This document shows, piece after piece, positions 38,409 to 48,790 of a DNA stretch of 64,000 bases (positions within the stretch are counted from its first letter, which is position 1; every line of letters begins with the position of its first letter). The DNA comes from an uncultured bacterium (GTDB lineage: Bacteria; Cyanobacteriota; Vampirovibrionia; Gastranaerophilales; Gastranaerophilaceae), in assembly GCA_947428835.1 (NCBI GenBank), contig CANENE010000006.1, forward strand, positions 49,212 through 113,211, in the 5' to 3' direction. Made by a program: the position numbers and the translations under genes. A model generated the notes under the pieces. The model had not been told where the DNA came from. It worked only from the letters and a program-made list of their open reading frames with translations, and searched no databases.

Positions 38409-41081
38409 ATGGAAGATAAAAAGACTTTGATTTTAATAGATGGGCACGCTCTTGCCTTTCGCATGTTTTTCGCCCTTGAAAGAACAAATATGCAAACAAC
38501 GGACCACGAGCCGACCTGGGCAGTATTTGGCTTTTTTAAGGCGATTTTTGATCTTCTTGCAGATAAAAAATTAAATATCCATCCAAACGCTATTGCAGTA
38601 GCCTTTGATGTATCGAAAGCAACTTTCAGACTGGAAAAATTTGAAGACTACAAAGCAAACAGACTCACTATGCCGGATACCTTAAGAAGCCAGCTTGAAT
38701 TAATCCAGGAAGGCTTAAGGGCTCTTGATATTCCAATTTATACCAAAATGGGATATGAAGGAGATGACGTCATAGGTACAATTGCAGCTAAAGCAAAGGC
38801 ATTAGGGCACACAACATATATTCTTACAGGCGACAAAGACAGCTTCCAGCTTGTAGATGATGATGGATTTATTAATGTTTTAATCCCTTCTAAAGGCGAA
38901 ATTGTCCTTTATAACAAACAAAAAGTCTATGAAAAAATGGAAGTGTATCCAAATCAAATTATAGACTATAAGGCTCTTTGCGGAGATACTTCTGATAATA
39001 TACCGGGTATCCGCGGTATCGGCCCAAAAACGGCAAGTTCTCTTTTAAAAGAATACGATAACCTTGATAATATCTATCAAAATCTTGATAAAATCACAAA
39101 AAAAGCCTTAAATGAAAAACTTACAACAGGAAAAGAAAGCGCATATCTTTCTAAATTTCTTGCAACAATTGTTCAAAACCTTGAAATAGACTATGATTTC
39201 AATGAATGTTGCCTTACAATTCCAAACAAAGATAGTGTAAAAGAGTTTTTTACAAAAGTTCAGATATATTCATTTGTAAAAAATATTGATAAATTGCTTT
39301 TGCCTTTTACTATGTCTGATAATGCCTGCAGGGATGAAATTGTTAAATTTGAACCAATTGAAGAAAGTGAAAAATCTAATTCAATGAGCCAGATGAATTT
39401 ATTTGAAAGCTTAAGTCAAACAAATTCATCAAAAATCCTTGAAATAACTAAATTAGCAGGTGAAGATGCTTGCGCTTTTGTAAAAGAAAATATCAAAAAA
39501 GGAACAACAATTTCATTTTTAAAAGATTTTTCAGATGTTTCTTATTGTTATCTTGGGCTAAATTCGACTGTTTCAAAAGTTGAAACAAATAAAATCCAAG
39601 ATATTTTAAAAGATTTTGAAATCAAAAAAATTACCTATGATATAAAAAATATTCTTGAAGATATAGAAATAGATGGCGTTATAGCTGATGTTGAACTTTC
39701 AAGCTACATTAAAGATTCTTCAAGAAAACACGACCTTATAACCCAAATCAACGAAAATCTTCAAATTATACCTGATGAAAACGATTATTTTGAGCTTTGT
39801 TATTATCTTTTTGAATTGAATGATTTTTACAATAAAAATTTAACAAACAAAGAAAAAGAGCTTTTAGATAACATTGAGCTTCCTTTGAGCTTTGTTTTAA
39901 AGGAAATGGAAGATAGAGGAATCACTTTAAATATTGAATATCTAAAAGAACTTGGAAAAGAAATCGATTCTAAGGTTTTAGACTACGAAAAGAAAATTTA
40001 TGATGCTGCAGGTACAACATTCAACATAAATTCTCCAAAGCAGGTTGCCGAAATTTTATTTGAAAAACTTCAAATTAAACCGAAGAAAAAAGGAAAATCA
40101 GGAACATATTCAACAAACGCTGAAATTCTTGAAAATCTTGCAGGCGAATATAAAATAGCCTCTGATATTTTAGAGCACAGGCAATTAATGAAATTAAAGA
40201 CAACTTATATTGATACACTGCCTAAGCTTGTAAAAAGAGATGGCAAAATCCACACCCACTTTAATCAAATTGTAACAACAACAGGAAGACTATCATCATC
40301 CGACCCTAATTTACAAAATATTCCGATTAGAACAGAATTTTCAAACAGAATAAGAGCCGCTTTTATTCCAAAAGATGAAAACTATCTTATTATGAGTGCC
40401 GATTATTCGCAGGTGGAACTTCGTTTGCTTGCGCATTTTTCAGAAGATGAAATTTTACTTAATGCTTTTAAAAACGATATTGATGTTCATAAAATCACGG
40501 CTTCAAAGATATTTAATGTGTCTTTAGATGACGTTACAAAAGATATGCGAAGAAAAGCAAAGACCGTTAATTTTGGAATAATCTACGGTCAAACAAGATA
40601 CGGCCTTGCAAAGACTTTAGCAATTGATCCTTATGAAGCGCAAGGGCTTATTGATAAATACTTTATGACTTATCCAAAGATTTCAAATTATATCAATTCT
40701 ACTCTTCAATTCGTGCAGGAAAATGGCTTTGTTGAGACTCTTTTTGCAAGAAGAAGATATTTAGGGGCGCAATTAGCTTCAAGAAACGCAAATATTAGAG
40801 ATTTTGCCCTAAGGGCTGCAATTAATGCGCCTTTGCAGGGGACAAGCGCCGATATAATTAAAATTGCAATGGTTGATTTAAACAAAAAATTAAAGGATTT
40901 TAAATCAAAAATTCTTCTTCAAATCCACGATGAACTTGTACTTGAAGTTCATAAAGACGAGATGGATGAAATTAAAAAAATAACTCTTGAAACAATGGAA
41001 AAAAATGAGGCATTTTGTGATAAATTAAAGGTACCATTGAAAGTTGAAGTTGGTTTTGGAAAAACCTGGATGGAAAAATAG
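38409..41081 (+). CDS. polA: DNA polymerase I
   Basis: 890 residues. The 5'-3' exonuclease domain (about 1-300) shows LILIDGHALAFRMFFAL, GYEGDDVIGTIA, YILTGDKDSFQLV and SDNIPGIRGIGPKTASSLL. The central 3'-5' exonuclease region (about 340-480) lacks the DxE proofreading motif, so proofreading is probably lost. The polymerase domain has TTGRLSSSDPNLQNIPIR, the catalytic SADYSQVELRLLAHFS, KTVNFGIIYGQT and LQIHDELVLEV. A -10-like TATAGT lies 11 bases before the ATG, so the leader is very short. First of a plus-strand series of replication and repair genes. Confidence 0.97.
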   Translation: MEDKKTLILIDGHALAFRMFFALERTNMQTTDHEPTWAVFGFFKAIFDLLADKKLNIHPNAIAVAFDVSKATFRLEKFEDYKANRLTMPDTLRSQLELIQEGLRALDIPIYTKMGYEGDDVIGTIAAKAKALGHTTYILTGDKDSFQLVDDDGFINVLIPSKGEIVLYNKQKVYEKMEVYPNQIIDYKALCGDTSDNIPGIRGIGPKTASSLLKEYDNLDNIYQNLDKITKKALNEKLTTGKESAYLSKFLATIVQNLEIDYDFNECCLTIPNKDSVKEFFTKVQIYSFVKNIDKLLLPFTMSDNACRDEIVKFEPIEESEKSNSMSQMNLFESLSQTNSSKILEITKLAGEDACAFVKENIKKGTTISFLKDFSDVSYCYLGLNSTVSKVETNKIQDILKDFEIKKITYDIKNILEDIEIDGVIADVELSSYIKDSSRKHDLITQINENLQIIPDENDYFELCYYLFELNDFYNKNLTNKEKELLDNIELPLSFVLKEMEDRGITLNIEYLKELGKEIDSKVLDYEKKIYDAAGTTFNINSPKQVAEILFEKLQIKPKKKGKSGTYSTNAEILENLAGEYKIASDILEHRQLMKLKTTYIDTLPKLVKRDGKIHTHFNQIVTTTGRLSSSDPNLQNIPIRTEFSNRIRAAFIPKDENYLIMSADYSQVELRLLAHFSEDEILLNAFKNDIDVHKITASKIFNVSLDDVTKDMRRKAKTVNFGIIYGQTRYGLAKTLAIDPYEAQGLIDKYFMTYPKISNYINSTLQFVQENGFVETLFARRRYLGAQLASRNANIRDFALRAAINAPLQGTSADIIKIAMVDLNKKLKDFKSKILLQIHDELVLEVHKDEMDEIKKITLETMEKNEAFCDKLKVPLKVEVGFGKTWMEK

Positions 41082-41108
41082 CAGAGAAATTCAATTAAAA
41101 TAGGCTGT

Positions 41109-41468
41109 ATGGGAAAAAGAATAAAAAATTTAATAGCGTTGGTTTTATTTATGAGTATGTTTATAAGTGCCTCTTTTGCATATTCAACAGTTGATTGTAT
41201 CAAACTTTTTTCAAAAGACGCAGATAGTGTTTTTCTTGCTTCTCTTGCTGCAATAAATGCTCATCCAAAGTTTGAAATATCAGAAATACAAAGCAAAAAC
41301 GGCTATATTTTATTTTCCTTGGGATCGAAATATTATCTTTTAACAGTCACAAAAAGATACCAAAACCAAACGGAAGTCAAGATTTTGCCTCAAAATAGCG
41401 AATTTGATAATGTAAATATTGCACCTGAATTGTTTACTCTAATTCAAAATAATTTGCTATGGGAGTAG
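41109..41468 (+). CDS. Exported hypothetical protein between polA and priA
   Basis: 119 residues. N-terminal signal peptide or anchor (LIALVLFMSMFISASFAYST), then a small mixed domain (AAINAHPKFEISEIQSKNGY, YYLLTVTKRYQNQTEVKILP). It begins 27 bases after polA, with TAAAAT seven bases before the ATG as a possible leaderless promoter. Its end overlaps the start of priA by 10 bases. Role unknown; probably a periplasmic protein that happens to share the transcript. Confidence 0.7.
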   Translation: MGKRIKNLIALVLFMSMFISASFAYSTVDCIKLFSKDADSVFLASLAAINAHPKFEISEIQSKNGYILFSLGSKYYLLTVTKRYQNQTEVKILPQNSEFDNVNIAPELFTLIQNNLLWE

Positions 41469-43513
41469 ATTCCGTGAAAAAAGCCACACCAAAATACGCT
41501 TCAGTTCTTGTTGATATAAATAAAATCGGAACAAAGACTTTTACATATTTAATCCCCGATAATTTGAAAGATGAAATCAAACTGGGGCAAGCGGTTTTAG
41601 TCCCTTTCGGAAGAAGAAAGCAGGGTTTAAAAGCCTATGTAGCAGGTTTTAGCGATTATATAGAAGAAGGCATCAAAGCTAAAGAAATATCAGAAATTTT
41701 AGAATATGAACCTTTGTTTTCGCTTGAATACCTAAAACTTCTTGATTGGGTTGCAACATACTACTATTGCGATTTGCAGACTGTTTTAAATACAGCATTG
41801 CCTCAAAAATTCTTTGAAAAAAATGTAAAAAAATACAGAAAACCAAAAAAAGAAGATATGATTTTCTCTTTTAAAGAAAAAGAGCAAAAAAACACTCTTA
41901 CCCCCCTGCAGCAAAAAGTATATGATGAAATGGTCAAAGTCAACGCCAAAACCTCCTTGTTATATGGAATAACAGGTTCAGGCAAGACAGAAATTTATTT
42001 CAAATTAATTGAAGATTGTATTGAAAAAGGCAAAAACGTTATATTTTTGGCTCCTGAAATCGCGCTTGTTTCGGCTTTAACCATCAGAACGATAGAAAGG
42101 TTTTCTTCTGATTCCGTTGCAATTTGGCATAGCTCCATAACAGAAGCACAAAAATATGAAACCTGGAAAAAACTTAAAAACAATGAAATAAAAATCCTAT
42201 TTGGCGCAAGAAGCGCAATTTTTGCTCCGATGAAAGATATAGGGCTGATTATTATAGATGAAGAGCACGATTCCAGCTACAAACAATCTATGCCAAGCCC
42301 AAGGTACCATGCAAAAGATGTTGCAAAAAAGCTCTGCGAAATTTATGATGCCAAGCTCGTCTTGGGTTCGGCTACTCCAAGCATTGAAAGCTATTATGAA
42401 GCAATAAATACAAATTCGCTTTTTAAATTAACCTCAAGATACAATGATGCAAGTCTTCCTAAAGTTGTAATAATTGATATGAAGCAAGAAAGAAATGAAA
42501 AAAACTTTTCTCTTTTTTCTAGAACGCTCATAAATAATGTTAAAGAAACAGTAAATAGGAGCGAACAGGTAATTTTTCTTATAAATAGAAGAGGATACGC
42601 AAGTTTTTCTAAATGTATGGAATGCGGCGAGACTCTATCTTGCAAAAAATGCGCAATTCCTTTGATATACCACAATAGAACAAATAGCTACAAATGCCAC
42701 TATTGTGGCTATGAAATAAAAGAAAGCGATGCCAAATGCGACAATTGTTCTTCAACATTACTGGAGCATTTTGGAATGGGAAGCGAAAAGGTTGAAGATA
42801 GCGCACGCCTGACTTTCCCTGATTTTAGAATAGAGAGATTGGATTCCGATAGTTTATCTAAAAAAAATGAACACATTGAAATTTTAAAAAGGTTTAATGA
42901 AGGCGAAATCGATATTTTAATCGGAACGCAGATGATAGCAAAAGGGCTTGATAATTCAAACGTTACACTTGTCGGGGTAATTAATGCGGATTTAAGCTTT
43001 AATTTGCCTGATTTTAAAAGCTCTGAGCGCGGTTTTTCAATTTTAACGCAGGTTGCAGGCCGCTCAGGAAGAGGCGAAAAACAGGGAAAAGTAATTTTTC
43101 AAACATATAATGCGGATAATATTTTCTTAGATAGTGCCAAAAATCAAGACTATGAAAGCTTCTATGAAGGTGAAATCGAATTAAGGGAATTACTCGACTA
43201 TCCTCCGTTTTCAAAAATGATTAGGATTTTAATTTCATCAAAAAGCGAATTTCGCGCTCAAAAGGCAGTTTCTGAAATCGAGCTTCACTTATCAGACTAT
43301 ATCAAAAAACTTTCATTAGATGAAAATTTAATCGTGCTTGGGCCGACTTCTTGCGTTTTGAGCAAAATTAGAGAAGAATTCAGGTATAATATAGTAATTA
43401 AAAATAAACTTGATGAAAACGGTTTTAGAACGATTTTCAGATTTTTAAAATCAATCAAGCTTCCAAGTGACATCAAAATGACAGTCGATATTGACCCTAT
43501 GGAAATTTTATAA
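41459..43513 (+). CDS. priA: Primosomal replication restart helicase PriA
   Basis: 684 residues. The N-terminal 3'-end-binding domain (ASVLVDINKIGTKTFTYLIP) is followed by a superfamily 2 helicase: Walker A GITGSGKTEIYFKL, Walker B IIDEEHDSSYKQ, and LIGTQMIAKGLDNSNVTLVG. A zinc cluster of eight cysteines is inserted (CMECGETLSCKKCAIPL, CHYCGYEIKESDAKCDNCSS). The C-terminus includes DYPPFSKMIRI and PSDIKMTVDIDPMEIL, as expected. It restarts collapsed forks by loading DnaB. The ATG overlaps the preceding gene, supporting coupling. Confidence 0.96.
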   Translation: MGVDSVKKATPKYASVLVDINKIGTKTFTYLIPDNLKDEIKLGQAVLVPFGRRKQGLKAYVAGFSDYIEEGIKAKEISEILEYEPLFSLEYLKLLDWVATYYYCDLQTVLNTALPQKFFEKNVKKYRKPKKEDMIFSFKEKEQKNTLTPLQQKVYDEMVKVNAKTSLLYGITGSGKTEIYFKLIEDCIEKGKNVIFLAPEIALVSALTIRTIERFSSDSVAIWHSSITEAQKYETWKKLKNNEIKILFGARSAIFAPMKDIGLIIIDEEHDSSYKQSMPSPRYHAKDVAKKLCEIYDAKLVLGSATPSIESYYEAINTNSLFKLTSRYNDASLPKVVIIDMKQERNEKNFSLFSRTLINNVKETVNRSEQVIFLINRRGYASFSKCMECGETLSCKKCAIPLIYHNRTNSYKCHYCGYEIKESDAKCDNCSSTLLEHFGMGSEKVEDSARLTFPDFRIERLDSDSLSKKNEHIEILKRFNEGEIDILIGTQMIAKGLDNSNVTLVGVINADLSFNLPDFKSSERGFSILTQVAGRSGRGEKQGKVIFQTYNADNIFLDSAKNQDYESFYEGEIELRELLDYPPFSKMIRILISSKSEFRAQKAVSEIELHLSDYIKKLSLDENLIVLGPTSCVLSKIREEFRYNIVIKNKLDENGFRTIFRFLKSIKLPSDIKMTVDIDPMEIL

Positions 43514-43516
43514 AAA

Positions 43517-46500
43517 ATGTTAATTCAAGCATCAGTTAATTCCAATAGAACAAATATGCTAATAAATGAATACTCTAAGCTTATTCAAAATGGCATAAAA
43601 AGCGAAAAAATTCTTGTGCTTGTTCAAAATTCCAAAAAAAGAAAAGAATTCATTTCAAAAATAAAAGAAATATCAAATATAGGTTTTCTTGGTTCATTTA
43701 AGATTTTTACTTTTTTTGGATTTATTAATAACTATATAATTGAAAATTGGCCGATTATTGAAAACAACGTAAAAAGCGATGAAAATAGAAAAATAAGTCC
43801 CGTTTTATGCGGGCTTGAAGTTTCGCAATTCATATTGAACAATTGCATAAATGAAGTTGATTTTACAGGCTATAATTCAAAAACGAGCCTTCTGCACCAG
43901 CTTTTAAGAAGAAGCAATTTAATTAATTTGAATAATTTAAGCGATGATGAAGTAAACTATAGAACAAAAATTCTTCAAGAAAGCTTTTCAAAAGAAGCAG
44001 CTGAAGCGATTAATAAATATAAAGCAAAAACAATTCAAAAGCGCGCTTTTGACTATATCCGCCAGCTTAATCTTTTTGAATTTTTGTATAAAAAACTTTC
44101 TTGTCCTTATGAATATATTTTTATAGATGATGCAGATGAAATTGCGCCATATTTATTGAGCTATTTTAATCACATCAAAAAAAATATAAAAGAATTTTAT
44201 ATAGCATACGATAAATCAGGTTCAAGCAGGCTTGGCTACTTAGGCGCTATAAATGTGGATTTTGAAGAATTCTTGAATCAAAAAGCAATAAATATTGATA
44301 GCTTAAACAATGAAAAAGAAAAAAATGCTTATAAAATTTATTCTGATATTAAAGAGGAAAAACCGCTTGTTTTAGATAACATCAATATCAAAAGCTACCT
44401 TAAAAGAGACGAGATGATAGATAGCGTTGTTTTCGATATTAAAAACCTTTTAAAACAAGGGATAAAACCATCTGAAATATCTATAGTGACCCCACTTAAT
44501 GATGATTATCTTAAAAATACTCTTACAAAAATTGAAACAGATACTTTAAAATTCAATTTCCTTAATAAAAGCGAAAAGCTCAACCAAAACCCAACCATTG
44601 GCTATATTTTAGAGCTTTTAAAAATAATAAACAAAAATTCCATAATCTCTCCTTATATTTTAAAAGGAGTTTTGATTGAGATTTTTGATATAGATAAAAA
44701 AGAGGCGATTAAAATTGTTCAGGAATTTAAAATAGAAAATCAAAATATTTTTGAAATTATAAAACAAAAGGCTGATTTAAAGGCCGATTTAAAAGATATC
44801 TTTGATTTCTATCAAAAAATAGCTCAATTGCCATTATCAAAGCAGCTATATGAAATCGCCGATAATTATATTTTAAAAACCAGAAATAATTCAAAAAATA
44901 TAATCAAAATCAACCAGCTTCTAAAACAGATTTCAGATTTTGAAGACGTTTTTAAAAATGATTTTGATACAAATTATCTAAATAATATTTTACTTACACA
45001 GTTATCAAATTCAATAATATCTGAAAACCCTCTTTCTGATGATGAAATCGATGATAATTCTATAGTTGTTTCAACTGCACAAAAGATAATAGACTATTCC
45101 CATAAAACAAAATATTGCTTTTTGCTTGATATCAAAAATGAAAACTGGATAAAGCAGGATATAGGGCCTTTGTATAACGCTTGGGTTATGCAAAAAAGCT
45201 GGAATAAAGATAGTTTTGAACTCACCGATAATATTGAATTGTCCAAAGATAAAACCGCAAGAATACTTAGAAAGCTCTATCTTTTATCGGATAATTTTAG
45301 CCTTTATTCAAGCAGCTATGATAGCCTAGGAATTGAAAATATAACAGGAATTGATAAGTATTTCGAAAATAATGAACAAAAAGCCGAAGATAAAAAACAA
45401 ATAAAACCGATTATTCCAAGACCTGATCAAAAAGCTGTTTTAGATTATAAAAAAGGGAAAATGGCAGTCTCTGCCGCGGCAGGAAGCGGTAAAACCACAA
45501 TTATGCTTCTTCTTGTTGAAAAATTCCTTGAAGGCAAGATTATAAAAGATATTAAAGCTGAAAATATCTTTGTTTTGACTTTTATGGAATCTGCTGCAAG
45601 AAACTTCAAAGAAAGAATAAAAGCCAAATTCCCAAATTTAAAGGAATTGCCTAATATATCTACAATCCACGGGCTTTGTCTCAGGATTTTAAAAGAAAAT
45701 AATAACTACGCTAAATTAGGGCTTGATTTTGATTTTGAGATTTTAGATGAAATTAAAAGAGGAGCTGTAATTACAAAATGCTCTTTAGATTGCGCTATAA
45801 CGCCTGATAAAGTGGCTCTTTATGATAGCGCGATATCCGCTTATAAAAATGAATTATCTGTTTATTCGGATTATAAAACCTCAAACAGACTGTTTTTAAA
45901 GGTATTTGAAGAATATTCAAAGATTTTAAAACAAGAAAATCTTATAGATTATGATGATTTGTTGTTTTTGAGCTTGAAACTTTTAAAAGAAAATAAAGAT
46001 GTTTTAGAATATTATCAAAACAAAGTCAAAGTAATAATAGAAGATGAAGCGCAGGATTCAAGCTTTGTTCAGCAAAGCATAATCAAGCTTTTATCTGGTA
46101 AATTCAACAATATCATTCGCTGCGGCGATATTAATCAGGCAATAACTTCAACATTTACAAATAGCGATGTAACGGGTTTTAGAAAATTTATTAAAGAAGC
46201 GGATGAAATCCAAATGGATAGATGCCAAAGATGCGCAACGGGAGTATTAGATTTAGCAAATGACGTTGTAAAGCTTGCAAAAGATAAAAAGTTTGATGCT
46301 TTTTCAAATTTAATTATGAAGCCTGTTGAAGGGAAAAATATTATAGATAAAAAAGCAGTCAGTACCCATCAATTTGAAAGTGAAAAAGAAGAAGCGAATT
46401 TTATAATAAATGAAATCAGAAAAATCAAAAAAGAAGATGAAAACGCAAGTATTGCAATACTTTTGAGAAATAATTTTTTAATTAACAAATGGGATGAAAT

Positions 46501-47344
46501 TTTGAAAACAAATTACATCAAAACCTATAAAAATTCTGATGCTCTCATAAATAATAAAATCTATAAAATCTCTCTTTATATTATGCAATTTATCTCAAAC
46601 CCTTATGATAATAAGATTTTAGAAAAAATTTCAGAATTTTTATATGAACAAAAAATATATGATAAATCAAGCCTTAATTACGCTAAAAGCCTCAAAGAGC
46701 CCATATTTTTAAAAGATGATTATGATGAGCCTCTTTTTTGGGATATGAATTATTTTCTGTTTAAAAATCATAGTTCGATATATAATCTTTCGCTTGATAT
46801 TGCTTCCTATTATTTTTCAAATACACCTCAAAGGGTAAATATTCCTCTATTTGCAGCTTTAGTTGATAAAATTGCAAAGACTCAAAAAACATTTGAAGAT
46901 ACTGTTTCAAGGCTCGATGAAATTAAATTTCGCCCTTATTTTTCAAATATAAAATTCTTTTCTATTGATGAAAAAGATGAAAACAGCGAAAAAAGCGGAA
47001 AAGTCCAGATTATGACCCTTCATAAATCTAAAGGCGATGAATTTGATTATGTCTTTATCCCTGAAATGATAAAAGAAAATTATTGTTTTTATGATAGTGA
47101 ACTAAAGCTTAAAGAAAACAGCGAATTCAATGAAAAAATCAAAAAGAAACCAAAAACCCCAAATGAGCTTAAAAAAGAAATTGTAGAAGAAAACTATAGG
47201 CTGATATATGTTGCAATAACAAGGGCTAAAAAGAAGCTTTTTATGTCGGCTGCCAAAAAATATAAGTATTATTTTAAGCTCAAAGATTATGAGCCTACAA
47301 GCCTTTTTAAAGATTTAGAGGAGATGAAAATTGCTAAAAATTGA
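43517..47344 (+). CDS. AddA-like UvrD/RecB helicase fused to a degenerate helicase half
   Basis: 1275 residues. The C-terminal part is an active superfamily 1 helicase: Walker A AAAGSGKTTIM (about residue 655), Walker B IEDEAQDSS (about 840), GDINQAITSTFTNSDV, TLHKSKGDEFDYVFIPE (about 1166) and YVAITRAKKKLFM. The N-terminal 600 residues mirror a UvrD-like domain without a working P-loop (NSNRTNMLINEYSKL in its place) and with FIDDADEIAPYLL where DEAQD would be. AddB-type proteins have a similar inactive helicase core. The C-terminal nuclease domain of AddA is absent; a separate PD-(D/E)XK gene overlaps the 3' end by 14 bases. The pair probably forms an AddAB-like break-repair machine. Divergence prevents exact naming. 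Confidence 0.85.
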   Translation: MLIQASVNSNRTNMLINEYSKLIQNGIKSEKILVLVQNSKKRKEFISKIKEISNIGFLGSFKIFTFFGFINNYIIENWPIIENNVKSDENRKISPVLCGLEVSQFILNNCINEVDFTGYNSKTSLLHQLLRRSNLINLNNLSDDEVNYRTKILQESFSKEAAEAINKYKAKTIQKRAFDYIRQLNLFEFLYKKLSCPYEYIFIDDADEIAPYLLSYFNHIKKNIKEFYIAYDKSGSSRLGYLGAINVDFEEFLNQKAINIDSLNNEKEKNAYKIYSDIKEEKPLVLDNINIKSYLKRDEMIDSVVFDIKNLLKQGIKPSEISIVTPLNDDYLKNTLTKIETDTLKFNFLNKSEKLNQNPTIGYILELLKIINKNSIISPYILKGVLIEIFDIDKKEAIKIVQEFKIENQNIFEIIKQKADLKADLKDIFDFYQKIAQLPLSKQLYEIADNYILKTRNNSKNIIKINQLLKQISDFEDVFKNDFDTNYLNNILLTQLSNSIISENPLSDDEIDDNSIVVSTAQKIIDYSHKTKYCFLLDIKNENWIKQDIGPLYNAWVMQKSWNKDSFELTDNIELSKDKTARILRKLYLLSDNFSLYSSSYDSLGIENITGIDKYFENNEQKAEDKKQIKPIIPRPDQKAVLDYKKGKMAVSAAAGSGKTTIMLLLVEKFLEGKIIKDIKAENIFVLTFMESAARNFKERIKAKFPNLKELPNISTIHGLCLRILKENNNYAKLGLDFDFEILDEIKRGAVITKCSLDCAITPDKVALYDSAISAYKNELSVYSDYKTSNRLFLKVFEEYSKILKQENLIDYDDLLFLSLKLLKENKDVLEYYQNKVKVIIEDEAQDSSFVQQSIIKLLSGKFNNIIRCGDINQAITSTFTNSDVTGFRKFIKEADEIQMDRCQRCATGVLDLANDVVKLAKDKKFDAFSNLIMKPVEGKNIIDKKAVSTHQFESEKEEANFIINEIRKIKKEDENASIAILLRNNFLINKWDEILKTNYIKTYKNSDALINNKIYKISLYIMQFISNPYDNKILEKISEFLYEQKIYDKSSLNYAKSLKEPIFLKDDYDEPLFWDMNYFLFKNHSSIYNLSLDIASYYFSNTPQRVNIPLFAALVDKIAKTQKTFEDTVSRLDEIKFRPYFSNIKFFSIDEKDENSEKSGKVQIMTLHKSKGDEFDYVFIPEMIKENYCFYDSELKLKENSEFNEKIKKKPKTPNELKKEIVEENYRLIYVAITRAKKKLFMSAAKKYKYYFKLKDYEPTSLFKDLEEMKIAKN

Positions 47345-47918
47345 TACATTCAGCGCAAATTCACTAAAAATCTTAGATAAATCCTTAAAAGAATTTGAAG
47401 ATAAATATATCTATAATCTAAATCTTTTCAAAAAAGATGAAAAGGCGCTTTTAGGGCAAAAGTTTCATAATTTAATCTGCTATTATTTAAAAGGCTTTGA
47501 AGTTGAAAAGCTTATGCTTGATTTGAATGATAATGAACAAAAGATATTTAAAAACATAAAAGATATGCTTCAAAAAAGGAAAAAAGAGGGTGAATTTGTG
47601 CTTTTAGAATATTCTTTTAATTTAAAAGAAGAATTAAACAAAAAAGCCTATTATCTTACAGGCAGATTTGATGCTGTTTTTAAGCAAAAGGAAAATTATA
47701 TTATCTATGATTGGAAAACCCTGAATATCCCAAAAGATGCCCATAATGACCTTCAGACAAGCGTATATCTATATGCATTATCTAAAATTTTCAAAACAAA
47801 AAATATCACTATGCGCTATGTTTCTTTAACAGATTTAAAATATGAAGATATTCCTTTTAAAGATGAAAAATATTATAAAAATTTAATTGATAAAATTGTT
47901 TTAAAAATTTATAATTAA
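47331..47918 (+). CDS. Stand-alone PD-(D/E)XK nuclease of RecB/AddAB type
   Basis: 195 residues. The motifs of the RecB nuclease family appear in order: GQKFHNLICYYL (motif I His), GRFDAVFKQKENY (catalytic Asp), IYDWKTLN (D-x-K) and DLQTSVYLYALSKIF (Q-x3-Y). It starts at a TTG inside the upstream helicase gene; AGAGGAG lies seven bases before it, which fixes this start. In normal AddAB/RecBCD the domain is fused to the helicase; here it is a separate, coupled gene. Confidence 0.85.
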   Translation: MLKIDTFSANSLKILDKSLKEFEDKYIYNLNLFKKDEKALLGQKFHNLICYYLKGFEVEKLMLDLNDNEQKIFKNIKDMLQKRKKEGEFVLLEYSFNLKEELNKKAYYLTGRFDAVFKQKENYIIYDWKTLNIPKDAHNDLQTSVYLYALSKIFKTKNITMRYVSLTDLKYEDIPFKDEKYYKNLIDKIVLKIYN

Positions 47919-47921
47919 CCT

Positions 47922-48743
47922 ATGAAAAAAAATAAAATAAAGGTCGAAACAATTGCAATAATCGCTCCAAGCGGCAACATCAAAGATTTTGAACTTGTGA
48001 ATAAAAATATCTCCATTTTAGAAAAACAATTCAAAATCAAAAAATATTATGATGAAAAATCAAGTTTTGCTTATGTTTCAGATAGTGTTGAAAATAGAAT
48101 AAAATATCTTGAAAGTGCTTTTTTGGATGAAGATGTTGATATTGTAATAAGCGTTAGAGGCGGTTTTGGGGCAATAGAAATTGTTGATAAAATTGATTAT
48201 AAAAAAATCAAAAATTCAAATAAAATCTATTTAGGAAGCTCTGATGCTACTATTCTTCTTTGTGCATTATTTAAAAAAACAAATATAAAATGCTTTCACA
48301 GCCTGATGATTACAAACGGTTTCACTGAAAATTTAAATAGAAATATCGAAATTATTGAAAATAATTTATTTGATATCAAACTTGAACCTTTTAAAAAAGG
48401 GCATTCAGATGGAATTTTATGGGGAGGAAATCTTTCAAGCTTTGTGAGCCTGATGTCAGGGGAAACTTATATTCCGGATGATGATATTATCTTATTTCTA
48501 GAAGATTTAAATGAACCACTTTATAAAATCGATAAAATGATTTATGAAATCTATAGAAATAAAAACTTAAAATCCAAAATTAAAGGAATAATTTTTGGTG
48601 ATTTTTATATAGAAAAAAATGAAATCCTGCCTTTATTTGAAAAATACGGTAAACTCTTTGATGTCCCAATTTATCTAACAAATGATATAACCCATAAGAA
48701 TAATAATATTACAATTCCATTTGGCAAGAAAATTCAATATTAG
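47922..48743 (+). CDS. LD-carboxypeptidase family (S66) peptidase
   Basis: 273 residues. Cleaves an L,D-amide bond in recycled murein peptides, or a related substrate (MccF type). AIIAPSGNIKDFELVNKN starts the fold; VRGGFGAIEIVDKIDY and LGSSDATILLCAL hold the nucleophile Ser. FLEDLNEPLYKIDKM carries the Glu, and THKNNNITIPFG the His of the Ser-Glu-His triad. No signal peptide, so cytoplasmic. Starts 3 bases after the nuclease gene, in the same run. Confidence 0.88.
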   Translation: MKKNKIKVETIAIIAPSGNIKDFELVNKNISILEKQFKIKKYYDEKSSFAYVSDSVENRIKYLESAFLDEDVDIVISVRGGFGAIEIVDKIDYKKIKNSNKIYLGSSDATILLCALFKKTNIKCFHSLMITNGFTENLNRNIEIIENNLFDIKLEPFKKGHSDGILWGGNLSSFVSLMSGETYIPDDDIILFLEDLNEPLYKIDKMIYEIYRNKNLKSKIKGIIFGDFYIEKNEILPLFEKYGKLFDVPIYLTNDITHKNNNITIPFGKKIQY

Positions 48744-48790
48744 CTAATCAGCTAATTTAAAAAACATTTTATAAGTTTTAATTTTATTAT

